This document shows, piece by piece, positions 6,001-11,575 of a stretch of 12,240 nt of DNA. Positions within the stretch are counted from its first letter, which is position 1; the number at the start of each line of letters is the position of its first letter. The DNA comes from Candidatus Omnitrophota bacterium (lineage in GTDB: Bacteria > Omnitrophota > Gorgyraeia > Zapsychrales > Fredricksoniimonadaceae). Where the stretch lies: positions 1 to 12,240 of the forward strand of contig JAHFGE010000037.1 in the NCBI GenBank assembly GCA_023247575.1. The letters are read 5' to 3'. Under the pieces are notes generated by a model that made no database searches, was not told where the DNA came from, and saw only the letters and a program-made list of their open reading frames with translations. The position numbers and the translations under genes are program-made.

Positions 6001-6634
6001 CTCGTGGTGAGCCTGTCGAACCATTGCCGTGCTCGTACACCTTCGCATGGTCAGGCACAATCCAGACTTTGTTGAAGGTATTCACCGGAATATTGGCTAT
6101 TCCATACTTCTTGGCCGCCTCCTCATACACCCTCTTCCAGAACTTTTTGCCGAATTCATCTTCCGGATAAATCAGGCTGGCGGTGATTTGTTTGAGGATA
6201 TAATCTTCGGCTAACAGGTCGCGGCCCATGTCGGTTTGGCCAAAACTTTTCGGGATAATCCTGTTTTTTTCGTAAGGCGAAAGGTTCACCCACAGGTCCT
6301 GTTCAGGGGTGGTGATGGAGGCGAGGAAGTATTTGATAAGGCGCCGGGCTTCTTGTTTGAGGTAATCCGTCTTCACCCCGCTTCCTGCTTTCGCAGAAAG
6401 CAGCTGGGCTTTGCCGGACGTGCTGTCCCCTTGGTCCAGCACGAAATCAAAATGAAACGGATTCCTAGGATCAACGGTCACGCCTTTGAGCACCGGCGGA
6501 TTCTCAGGCGGGCTTAACCCCACCCTCACTCCGGGAGTGGGGAGGGCCAATTGGGCCTGGACAGGCAAAGGCCCAATGCTGGTTATAATAAACGCCCCGA
6601 TTGTAAGGAATATTAATGGTGTACGGGTTTTCAT
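3023..6634 (-). CDS. Large exported mosaic protein: Omnitrophota-type N-terminal region, trypsin-like protease, internal Tat signal, TraB-like region
   Basis: A 1203-residue protein with a Sec signal peptide (1-27, ...PLPVQA). Residues 28-430 are an N-terminal region I recall only from Omnitrophota-like proteins (SPYEKNRIIPKSFGQTDMGR at 119-138). Residues 558-750 form a trypsin/HtrA-like serine protease domain: H593 in LTNEHVV, D642 in GDIALIKI, S701 in LGFSGSPV. A twin-arginine signal starts at M777 (NRRNFITALAAAA). Residues 810-1085 may be TraB/EreA-like, with GYIHSNP, IAVELSSEE and NVLIIMGQSHFDRV; that call is weak. Residues 1140-1203 are a short C-terminal module (GGIDLTANRM...). Linkers PDEAM (426-430), SDQAM (453-457), PDQAM (773-777) and VDAAM (1130-1134) separate the parts. 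Three short repeats are embedded in-frame. The ATG at 6634 starts the signal peptide; the frame continues upstream to a TTG at 6736 but only through repeat sequence. Export is likely; overall function is unknown. Confidence 0.85.
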   Translation of the reverse strand: MKTRTPLIFLTIGAFIITSIGPLPVQAQLALPTPGVRVGLSPPENPPVLKGVTVDPRNPFHFDFVLDQGDSTSGKAQLLSAKAGSGVKTDYLKQEARRLIKYFLASITTPEQDLWVNLSPYEKNRIIPKSFGQTDMGRDLLAEDYILKQITASLIYPEDEFGKKFWKRVYEEAAKKYGIANIPVNTFNKVWIVPDHAKVYEHGNGSTGSPRVTAFVVKAKLKVMLEEDYLAMSKHAVNGEWSMVNGQKQNTTINNSPSTINQLGSQIVRELVIPALETEVNEGKNFSTLRQVYYSLILAVWFKKRMKDSILGRKYMDQNKVEGIHYENSVVPESTKLSSPNVSIGDPGMQVLGSRLKQSGTTKKDDVEAIYHRYLAAFKKGVYNYIKEEPDPVTQQVIPRKYFSGGFSVPGDFAMHSIDYAQTIQPDEAMTTGDAAKVTVNLASAQVSNPAASDQAMNVLEGKVRLRNGNVVSKELAERVVNILEHIWSEQDFNTVVINVMAGEVDPKDRKLLQNLGIPLDDYGGIPGDVRQVIESSVFSGYGRYGYYKYIYPIQPQVSVVKIKFLFKDHESQGTGFIVGEDEENFYVLTNEHVVQSSYVERVLRSFGKGGKYVEVYFNNAKMFSSWQVVPGTVIAANKKGDIALIKISRKQTERFDPIVANFSFRKKTINGGYIFGFDSKLNTINRESIGTLQTAQLGFSGSPVIAENGIVGMFTGERRILEVQGGVRISDIFEPVEISAERIREFLLAYKVPGIKFEHETEDTAQVSPTSPDQAMKAINRRNFITALAAAAIGTRVLTPEALMAQTAKNNKRNVVIRGYIHSNPVDIGSIIRSLMHDYPKDTEADIEAYKENAVDKILKMYEEIIQSYREDVIAIRDAVQGPSQAKTIAVELSSEEVKAEQKEGKRILQDIKAAMKRKGVDAKKIDDMLLYLLGPVYYLWESDSEWAQRNKLKIVGVDDWDLKKKTFVILNDMLDKSQGLDALVKDENLKREIKKTLDKMIVDPLADHSAQEERLQQLTKDDEVLNEHVKNLIELSKSFNKLADERSRRMANRAQAIKGNVLIIMGQSHFDRVREFLEKNKTNNVKPLPKNNWEERLEKLKEDVEKEASLEQSIQREKDLASYTPFGVDAAMVEKEQKQSFGGIDLTANRMKVDVDSDKAAISQPMDLKALENIEINGLYIKDIEIKPLNNLPQSLGISGE
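4302..4343 (-). repeat. Linker repeat encoding AQVSPTSPDQAM (copy 2)
   Basis: This matches 5262-5306 at 36 of 42 aligned bases with one 3-base gap, so the reading frame is kept. It encodes the junction between the protease region and the internal Tat signal; the final ATG of the linker is also the first codon of the Tat signal. Confidence 0.75.
5262..5306 (-). repeat. Linker repeat encoding AQVSNPAASDQAM (copy 1)
   Basis: The partner of 4302-4343. It encodes the junction between the N-terminal region and the protease-bearing module. A shorter, more diverged relative lies just upstream in the gene, encoding AQTIQPDEAM (residues 421-430). Confidence 0.75.
5549..5648 (+). repeat. Two-hairpin palindromic element inserted in-frame in the mosaic gene (copy A)
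   Basis: A 100-bp element bounded by inverted ends TGTCGTTCCC and GGGACGACA. Hairpin 1 has a 10-bp stem GTTCCCGATT/AATCGGGAAC. Hairpin 2 is ATCCCCGA (5597-5604) with TCGGGGAT (5614-5621) and a 9-nt loop. Its first 33 bases match the intergenic copy at 8404-8436 at 31 positions. Within the gene it encodes most of residues 329-362 (VVPESTKLSSPNVSIGDPG and onward) without breaking the frame. Confidence 0.88.
5853..5928 (+). repeat. Inverted arrays of a TTNACCA heptamer, in-frame in the mosaic gene
   Basis: The left arm (5853-5880) has period-7 units TTAATGG, TTGATGG, TGAATTG, TTAATGG. The right arm (5894-5928) has TTGACCA, TTTACCA, TTGACCA, TTCACCA, TTGACCG. The arms are roughly inverted copies around an AT-rich centre, so the segment could form a long imperfect hairpin. 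It encodes low-complexity residues around 236-262 (AVNGEWSMVNGQKQN and onward), which interrupt an otherwise conserved-looking stretch without shifting the frame. Confidence 0.85.
6004..6026 (-). repeat. Short dispersed repeat, GGTTCGACAGGCTCACCAC class (copy 2, in-frame in the mosaic gene)
   Basis: The minus strand reads GGTTCGACAGGCTCACCAC within a 23-nt match to 2289-2311 (22 of 23). In the mosaic protein it encodes GSTGSPR (205-211), between EHGN and VTAFVVKAKLKVML. The embedded residues look like an insertion into the N-terminal domain. Confidence 0.8.
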
Positions 6635-6650
6635 ATATTTTAGTTTTCTG

Positions 6651-6703
6651 GTAGAGACAGGACATGGTTCGATTACGCTCACCACAGGTTGCCCCGTCTC
6701 TAC
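6651..6703. repeat. Inverted-repeat element with GTAGAGAC ends in the mosaic gene leader
   Basis: A 53-nt segment with perfect 8-bp inverted ends, GTAGAGAC (6651-6658) and GTCTCTAC (6696-6703). Its interior holds a variant of the dispersed motif, GGTTCGATTACGCTCACCAC (6666-6685). It sits 16 nt before the ATG at 6634, in the 135-nt gap after lpxI, and could fold as a hairpin in the mRNA leader. No Shine-Dalgarno sequence is visible between it and the ATG. Confidence 0.7.
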
Positions 6704-6727
6704 ATAAAGTATCACATATAAATACTT

Positions 6728-6750
6728 CAAAAACAAGGCCTGGAAGGCTA
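6728..6750 (-). terminator. Weak candidate terminator after lpxI
   Basis: On the minus strand a short stem GCCT-TCC-AGGC (6738-6748) is followed by CTTGTTTTTG. The stem is only four base pairs, so this is a tentative end for the lipid A operon. I see no better candidate between lpxI and the mosaic gene. Confidence 0.3.
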
Positions 6751-6769
6751 TTTTGAAAAAACGATTTCT

Positions 6770-7585
6770 TTAGGCGCAGACGATACAAATTCCAGATTTA
6801 TTGGCTAGATCAACAGTGCGGGGACGGTCTATGATGAGGGTTTTGCCGGCTTCGATGGCCAGGCAAGCGGCCTTGGACCTAGCCATGGTAGCAATGGTAC
6901 GGGGGCCGATAACGGGGATGTCAAAACGGTGATCCTGGTTTGGTTTACTTTGTTTGACGACCACAGCGCCCTCATGGGCAATGCGGCCGCCTCGCTCGAT
7001 GGTGCGGTCGGTGCCTTCCATGGCTTCAATAGCCACAATGGCCCTTTCCTTTACCACCACGGTTTGGCCAACATCAATACCACCCATGAGTTTGGCTATT
7101 GTGGTGCCAAACTCGATATCTTTTAATTCACTCATCGTGGGGCCCCGTTTAGTCAATGTCCCTTTAGGGGCCAGGTATTTTTTCAAGAGAAAAGTAGAAT
7201 CCAAAAGACTCATCCCTTCTGTGGCCAAACGGTCGGCCACAGCAGAAAAAATCGTATCGGCTTTGCGGTTAGCTAGAGCACCGGCCAAGGTTTGGAATTC
7301 CTGATCCAAAACGACCTGAGGATTAAAAAGATAATCCGGATTGACCTGACCAGCCATAATGACTTCTTTGATATGAGACTGCCGGAAATATTCAAAAAGT
7401 TTTTGAAGCTCACCCACCTTAAAATATTGGAATTGATCGACGAAAAAATACAGCCATGGGGACGTATCCCCCCTGACACCGGCAGCAACCACGCGAAAGC
7501 CCTGATCGCGCGCGGCACGGGCAAAGAGGAAAGGGAATTGATTATTTCCGGCGATTAAGCCAATTGTTTTGGAATTATTCCGCAT
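6770..7585 (-). CDS. lpxI: UDP-2,3-diacylglucosamine pyrophosphatase LpxI
   Basis: Hydrolyses UDP-2,3-diacylglucosamine to lipid X and UMP, the fourth step of lipid A synthesis, replacing LpxH in many bacteria. The 271-residue length is normal. The N-terminal domain begins IGLIAGNNQFPFLFARAARD (8-27) and continues to about 135. The C-terminal catalytic domain includes GPTMSELKDIEFG (148-160), KERAIVAIEAMEGTDRTI (179-196) and HRFDIPVIGPRTI (219-231). D222 in this last stretch is probably the catalytic aspartate known from Caulobacter LpxI, but that assignment is from memory. It is the last gene of the operon, 26 nt after lpxA. The short gap is occupied by a heptamer repeat and shows no Shine-Dalgarno sequence. 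lpxB, often next in such clusters, is not here. Confidence 0.93.
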   Translation of the reverse strand: MRNNSKTIGLIAGNNQFPFLFARAARDQGFRVVAAGVRGDTSPWLYFFVDQFQYFKVGELQKLFEYFRQSHIKEVIMAGQVNPDYLFNPQVVLDQEFQTLAGALANRKADTIFSAVADRLATEGMSLLDSTFLLKKYLAPKGTLTKRGPTMSELKDIEFGTTIAKLMGGIDVGQTVVVKERAIVAIEAMEGTDRTIERGGRIAHEGAVVVKQSKPNQDHRFDIPVIGPRTIATMARSKAACLAIEAGKTLIIDRPRTVDLANKSGICIVCA

Positions 7586-7589
7586 GTTT

Positions 7590-7617
7590 GTAAAGAGTAA
7601 AGGGTCAAGGGTTAAGA
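7590..7617 (-). repeat. TTNACCC heptamer array spanning the lpxA stop
   Basis: Four period-7 units are visible; on the plus strand they are GTAAAGA, GTAAAGG, GTCAAGG, GTTAAGA. On the minus strand they read as TTAACCC, TTGACCC, TTTACTC and so on, the same TTNACC core as the array in the mosaic gene. The TAA stop of lpxA (7612-7614) lies inside the first unit. Confidence 0.7.
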
Positions 7618-8391
7618 AATTCCCCTTTTGGAACTCTCTATAAATTCCAATACTCTTTGAACTTCAGGGGTGTTGCCTAACTGCTCTTTGACTTCGGATA
7701 CGGCGTGGCTGCGGGCCAGACCGGAATTAAAAAGAATTTTAAAAGCGCGGCGCAAGGCCAGCATAACCTCGGAGGTTAAATTAGCCCGTTTTAAGCCGAT
7801 GACATTCAAACCCCGCAAAGTAGCGGGATTACCGTCGACCATGGAATAAGGGGGTACATCCTGCGTGACTTTGGAACAGCCGCCAATGATAGAAAGGTAC
7901 CCCACCCTGGTAAATTGATGCACCCCAGAGAGTCCTCCAATGACAGCTTTGTCCTCAATCGTCACATGCCCTGAAAGGCCCACATAATTAGCTAACACAC
8001 AATCATGACCGATGTGGCAATCATGGGCCACATGCGAACAGGCCATAAATAAATTGCCATTGCCAATCGTAGTTATGGCGCCGCCTGCTGAAGTACCGGG
8101 GTTAACCATCACATATTCCCGGAAAATATTATCCTTGCCAATTTTTAAATACACTCTGTCAGTTTTCTGAAATTTTTTATCCTGCGGTGGGGAACCAATC
8201 ACTGCGGCGGTAAATATTTGACAACCATCACCAATTTCTGTGGCCCCTTCCACCAGGCAATGATGGCCGATGGTCACATTGTTACCGATGACCACTGGTC
8301 CCTCTATAACCGAGTAAGCACCAATAGTGACGTCCTCACCAATTTGGGCGTCGGAACTAATCACAGCTGTTTCGTGAACCTGATTAGACAT
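7612..8391 (-). CDS. lpxA: UDP-N-acetylglucosamine O-acyltransferase LpxA
   Basis: Transfers a 3-hydroxyacyl chain from acyl-ACP to UDP-GlcNAc, the first step of lipid A synthesis, in the cytoplasm. The 259 residues form a left-handed beta-helix built from hexapeptide repeats (about 1-190; for example VTIGAY, VVIGNN, VTIGHH) and a helical C-terminal domain (about 200-255). The catalytic histidine is H123 in SHVAHDCHIGHDC, with H120 also conserved. The family motifs GGLSGVHQFTRVG (152-164) and GLKR (199-202) are present. The motif often written as HRGT or NRGT in homologues is NPGT (97-100) here. The gene follows lpxC-fabZ after a 124-nt gap filled almost wholly by a palindromic element, and has no visible Shine-Dalgarno sequence. 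Confidence 0.96.
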   Translation of the reverse strand: MSNQVHETAVISSDAQIGEDVTIGAYSVIEGPVVIGNNVTIGHHCLVEGATEIGDGCQIFTAAVIGSPPQDKKFQKTDRVYLKIGKDNIFREYVMVNPGTSAGGAITTIGNGNLFMACSHVAHDCHIGHDCVLANYVGLSGHVTIEDKAVIGGLSGVHQFTRVGYLSIIGGCSKVTQDVPPYSMVDGNPATLRGLNVIGLKRANLTSEVMLALRRAFKILFNSGLARSHAVSEVKEQLGNTPEVQRVLEFIESSKRGIS

Positions 8392-8403
8392 ATTTTATTT
8401 ATA

Positions 8404-8508
8404 TGTCGTTCCCGAACGTTTTAATCGGGAACCTAGTAATTATAAGCCCTAGATTCCCGCTTAAAGCTTGCGGGAATGACAAAATTGGACATACATTTGG
8501 GGACGACA
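8404..8508 (+). repeat. Two-hairpin palindromic element between lpxC-fabZ and lpxA (copy B)
   Basis: A 105-bp element with inverted ends TGTCGTTCCC and GGGACGACA. Hairpin 2 is ATTCCCGC (8453-8460) with GCGGGAAT (8470-8477) and a 9-nt loop. Compared with copy A, this stem differs at two base pairs, and both partners of each pair have changed. It takes up nearly the whole intergenic gap inside the operon and would be transcribed. No U-tract follows either stem, so it is not an obvious terminator. Confidence 0.88.
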
Positions 8509-8515
8509 TAATTAT

Positions 8516-9817
8516 TTAATTTTTTAAATACGCAGCGTCCGTATAAGAAAAAAGCATATCGGCCTCCACAGCTACTTCTGTCCCCACTCGGCCTACCCCT
8601 TTCACTTGCGCTGTCCGATCGCGGTCCCGAACGATTTCTACTTCCATGACCAATTGGTCCCCCGGAACAACCACTTTGCGGAATTTTACAGCGTCGAGGG
8701 CCATAAAAAGTGCTACTTGACCAGGATGATCGCCACCGGTCTGAACCAAAACTCCAGCGGTCTGCGCCATAGCCTCTACCATTAATACTCCAGGCATAAC
8801 AGGTTTGGCTGGAAAATGTCCCTGGAAAAAGCCATCATTGATGGTAACGTTCTTAATGCCAATTCCCTTTTTGCCGCGTTCAATTTCGATGACACGATCA
8901 ACCAGCAAAAACGGATAGCGATGGGGAAGAATTTTCATAATCTCATTGATATCAAAAACTCTCTGAGCTTTTGTCATAACAGGGTCCCTTTGTTGTTGGT
9001 CGATTTTACTGACCAATGCATGATTTAAAGAATGCCCGCTTTTATTGGCATATATTTTACCACGGACGCTTAAGCCTAACAAAAAAAGATCACCAATGAT
9101 ATCCAGCACCTTATGGCGAGCGCATTCATCAGGAAGTCGAAAACTATTGTTGATCGGTCCCTCGTCAGAAATCACCAGCGTATTTTGAAAGTCAGCCCCT
9201 TTGCCCAACCCTCGGGCACGGATTTCCTCCACTTCCTCTTCCAAACAAAATGTCCGAGCAGGAGCGATCTCCTGCACAAATGCTTGCGGCTTAACGTCAA
9301 AACAGACCGTCCGCTCAGCAAGCAGTGGATGGTTATAATCAATCGTATAAGAAATCTGGAAATCGTGGCAAGGCACAATCATGATACTGGCTCTTTCATT
9401 AGACACCAGAATCGGTTGATTGATTTCCAAATAGCGACGGGGAATATCCAAATCTTCTATCTCTGCGGACTCCAGCGCTTTAACAAAATCCATACTGCTG
9501 CCATCTAAGCCAGGCACCTCTGGTCCGTTGATCTCAACAGTCAAATTATCAATGCCAAGGCCATTGAGGGCCGCCAGCAGATGCTCCACGGTCATGACCC
9601 GTACGCCATTGGCTTCGATAGCCGTGTGCCGGCTGACCTCATGGTCTGTGACAACGGATTGCGGCCCCAGTTTGATGGATGGGGCGCCTGGTAAGTCTGT
9701 ACGGATAAAATGGATTCCTTCATCGGCCTTAGCCGGTTTAAAAGTCACCGAGGTATGTTGGCCCGTATGAAGAGCTATACTGGATAAATTGACGGGTTTT
9801 TTAATCGTTTTTTGCAT
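8516..9817 (-). CDS. lpxC-fabZ: Bifunctional LpxC deacetylase / FabZ 3-hydroxyacyl-ACP dehydratase
   Basis: A natural fusion of two enzymes. The LpxC part (about 1-272) is the zinc-dependent deacetylase, the committed step of lipid A synthesis. Its zinc ligands are H79 (TVEHLL), H235 and D239 (ECARHKVLD), with E78 and H262 (SGHSLNH) as the likely catalytic pair; the hallmark EVPGLDGSS is at 100-108. The FabZ part (about 285-431) dehydrates 3-hydroxyacyl-ACP in fatty acid synthesis, with H334 in GHFPAKPVMPG and E348 in VEAMAQ. All key residues of both enzymes are present at 433 residues. Such fusions are known in Bacteroidota and related diderms. Both activities use or control 3-hydroxyacyl-ACP or its lipid A product. 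It lies 21 nt after lpxD. Confidence 0.96.
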   Translation of the reverse strand: MQKTIKKPVNLSSIALHTGQHTSVTFKPAKADEGIHFIRTDLPGAPSIKLGPQSVVTDHEVSRHTAIEANGVRVMTVEHLLAALNGLGIDNLTVEINGPEVPGLDGSSMDFVKALESAEIEDLDIPRRYLEINQPILVSNERASIMIVPCHDFQISYTIDYNHPLLAERTVCFDVKPQAFVQEIAPARTFCLEEEVEEIRARGLGKGADFQNTLVISDEGPINNSFRLPDECARHKVLDIIGDLFLLGLSVRGKIYANKSGHSLNHALVSKIDQQQRDPVMTKAQRVFDINEIMKILPHRYPFLLVDRVIEIERGKKGIGIKNVTINDGFFQGHFPAKPVMPGVLMVEAMAQTAGVLVQTGGDHPGQVALFMALDAVKFRKVVVPGDQLVMEVEIVRDRDRTAQVKGVGRVGTEVAVEADMLFSYTDAAYLKN

Positions 9818-9838
9818 GTTTCTAATACTCGTTCATTC

Positions 9839-10873
9839 TCATTTTACTTTTTTCTCTAGTTCCTCGATACGTTTTTTGAGATCGTGTATTAACTCTACAT
9901 AATGATCCAGCCGCTGAATATAGGCATTGGTCTTAAACGCTTGCCGCAGAGGCTGCGCCGGGGTCCCGAACACCTGCGCTCCGGCTTTAATCGATTTGCT
10001 AAGCCCTGACTGGGCTGCCACAACGGCACCATCACCAATGGTTAAATGTCCCACAATACCGGCTTGTCCGGCCAAGATGACATTTTTGCCGATATCCGTG
10101 CTGCCTGAAATGCCGACCTGGGCGATAATTAAACAATGCTTACCGATAGTAACATTATGGGCAATATGAACTAAATTATCAATTTTTGTTCCTTCACCAA
10201 TCACTGTTTTATCAAACCGGGCTCTGTCAATGGTTACATTGGCACCGATTTCCACATCATCTTCAATGGCCACTGTCCCCACTTGAGGAATTTTAATGTG
10301 TTTGCTCCCAATGGTCACATAACCATAACCATCAGAGCCAATCACTGTTCCCGAATGGATAATAACTTTATTGCCGACAGAAATATTCTCCCGCAACATC
10401 ACATGGGGATAAATCAGACAATTCGATCCTATCCGAGTGCCATGGCCGACGTAACTATGGGCATAAATCTTGGTTCCTTCCCCCACCGTGGCTTTGGGCT
10501 CAATGACCACGTAGGCTCCAATGGATACCTGGCTGGCGATCTTGGCATCTTGAGCAATCACAGCGGTGGGGTGTATACCCGCATGAATTAAAGGAGGTGT
10601 ATCTTTTAAAAAATGACTGATGACCTTCGAAAAAGCCAGTGAAGGTTGGTCAACTCTGATAATAGTTTTGCCAGCTAAAGATATTTGTCTGGGGACAATG
10701 ATGGCACTGGCTTTACTTTCTTTGGCCAGCGGCTCGTATTTGGCATTGGCCAAAAAAGAAATATCTCCTTCTTTGGCTTCTTTCAGACCAGCACAACCGG
10801 TAATCTCCATCTTGCCGCTGCCGATCAATTCTCCTTCAATGAGCTGTGCAATATCGGCAATGGTTATACGCAT
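9839..10873 (-). CDS. lpxD: UDP-3-O-acylglucosamine N-acyltransferase LpxD
   Basis: Adds the N-linked 3-hydroxyacyl chain to the LpxC product, the third step of lipid A synthesis. The 344 residues comprise an N-terminal uridine-binding domain (1-100, with GDISFLANAKYEPLA at 36-50), a hexapeptide-repeat beta-helix (about 101-300), and a C-terminal helix ending in coiled-coil-like sequence (321-344). The catalytic histidine is H239 in VHIAHNVTIG, with H276 in IVGHLTIG. The motif GSDGYGYV (179-186) and the KIPQVGTVAIEDDVEIGANV stretch are characteristic of LpxD. The gene starts 5 nt after the ompH stop, so the two are very likely cotranscribed and may be translationally coupled. Confidence 0.97.
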   Translation of the reverse strand: MRITIADIAQLIEGELIGSGKMEITGCAGLKEAKEGDISFLANAKYEPLAKESKASAIIVPRQISLAGKTIIRVDQPSLAFSKVISHFLKDTPPLIHAGIHPTAVIAQDAKIASQVSIGAYVVIEPKATVGEGTKIYAHSYVGHGTRIGSNCLIYPHVMLRENISVGNKVIIHSGTVIGSDGYGYVTIGSKHIKIPQVGTVAIEDDVEIGANVTIDRARFDKTVIGEGTKIDNLVHIAHNVTIGKHCLIIAQVGISGSTDIGKNVILAGQAGIVGHLTIGDGAVVAAQSGLSKSIKAGAQVFGTPAQPLRQAFKTNAYIQRLDHYVELIHDLKKRIEELEKKVK

Positions 10874-10878
10874 AAAAG

Positions 10879-11388
10879 TTATTTCTTGCCAGGATAATTG
10901 TCATTCATGGCTTTTAAAACCTTTTCGGTAATATTGATTTCCTGTTCGCCATAAATAAGCACACGGTCATTGAGGATTAAGGTGTAGCCCTCCTTTTTGG
11001 CCATGGCACTGACAATTTTTTCAATCTCTAAAAGGACTTCTCGAACTTTCTCATCACGTTTTTGGGCCAGTTCAGTTCTCTTTTGTCTATCAAAATCCAA
11101 AAGGTCTGTTTTTTGCTTTTCAATATCGGCGGACAATTTCCGTTTTTCATCTTCTTTGAGTAAAGCCAGCCTACCCTGTGCATCACGGATCTTATTGATC
11201 ATCTCGTCACGCTGTTTTTGATACGCTTGGCTTTCCGTTTGCAAAACCGCATCATATTCCTTAGTCTTTTGATAATTATCAAATACACGGCCTAAATCGA
11301 CATAGGCAATTTTCATTTCCTTGGCCTGGGCTGCCGTAGCCAAAAACAGCCCTAAAACAAAAACCGATAATACTTTTGCTGCTTTCAT
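10879..11388 (-). CDS. skp: OmpH/Skp-family periplasmic chaperone
   Basis: A 169-residue periplasmic chaperone of the Skp/OmpH family, which holds unfolded outer-membrane proteins on their way to the BAM complex. The signal peptide is residues 1-22 (ending LATAAQA), followed by IAYVDLGRVFDNYQKTKEYD, the family's first strand and the start of the long helices. Residues about 45-135 are highly charged and helical, as expected for the tentacle-like coiled coils. The ATG at 11388 was chosen over that at 11412 because an AAGGAGG Shine-Dalgarno sequence lies just upstream and the signal peptide begins there. Its place between bamA and lpxD is the usual arrangement in diderm bacteria. Confidence 0.94.
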   Translation of the reverse strand: MKAAKVLSVFVLGLFLATAAQAKEMKIAYVDLGRVFDNYQKTKEYDAVLQTESQAYQKQRDEMINKIRDAQGRLALLKEDEKRKLSADIEKQKTDLLDFDRQKRTELAQKRDEKVREVLLEIEKIVSAMAKKEGYTLILNDRVLIYGEQEINITEKVLKAMNDNYPGKK

Positions 11389-11393
11389 ACTAA

Positions 11394-11400
11394 CCTCCTT
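11394..11400 (-). promoter_or_regulatory. Strong ribosome binding site of ompH/skp
   Basis: AAGGAGG on the minus strand lies 5 nt before the ATG at 11388. It is the best Shine-Dalgarno sequence in the window and decides the start against the in-frame ATG at 11412. Confidence 0.85.
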
Positions 11401-11410
11401 AAATGAGCAC

Positions 11411-11441
11411 ATAAGTTACAGAACGAAGTGATGTAACTTAT
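11411..11441. repeat. Hairpin ATAAGTTACA/TGTAACTTAT upstream of ompH
   Basis: A perfect 10-bp stem (11411-11420 with 11432-11441) with an 11-nt loop GAACGAAGTGA. It lies 10 nt before the ompH Shine-Dalgarno sequence and would fold in the ompH leader. No U-tract follows, so it is not a canonical terminator. Confidence 0.7.
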
Positions 11442-11446
11442 AGTGC

Positions 11447-11550
11447 GAATTAATCCCGAGCCCCGAAATACATCGGGGCGAGGGACAACCACTTAACATT
11501 CGTCTATATTATAATCCCTCGTCCCTCTTGGCGGAACTCGGGATAAATTC
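11447..11550. repeat. Nested inverted-repeat element between bamA and ompH
   Basis: The outer arms are GAATTAATCCCGAG (11447-11460) and CTCGGGATAAATTC (11537-11550), complementary at 13 of 14 positions. Inside the left arm is a second hairpin, CCCCGA (11461-11466) with TCGGGG (11473-11478). The AT-rich centre includes a minus-strand TATAAT (11508-11513) that might serve as a -10 for ompH, but no good -35 accompanies it. Confidence 0.7.
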
Positions 11551-11571
11551 GTCCCGACGTATCGTCGGGAC
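11551..11571. repeat. Perfect hairpin GTCCCGACG/CGTCGGGAC just after bamA
   Basis: A 9-bp stem with a 3-nt loop lies 4 nt beyond the bamA stop codon. No run of U follows on the bamA strand, so it may stabilise the bamA mRNA end or reduce readthrough; it is not a standard terminator. Confidence 0.7.
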
Positions 11572-11575
11572 TCAT

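Noticed and set aside
6635..6736. Upstream extension of the mosaic gene to a TTG codon
   Set aside because: The added residues are encoded largely by a repeat element and would bury the clear Sec signal peptide that starts at 6634.
6954..7304. 116-codon open frame on the plus strand
   Set aside because: It is antisense to lpxI and has a composition typical of an antisense shadow.
9113..9508. 131-codon open frame on the plus strand
   Set aside because: It is antisense to the LpxC part of lpxC-fabZ, where every catalytic residue is conserved; it has no family resemblance.
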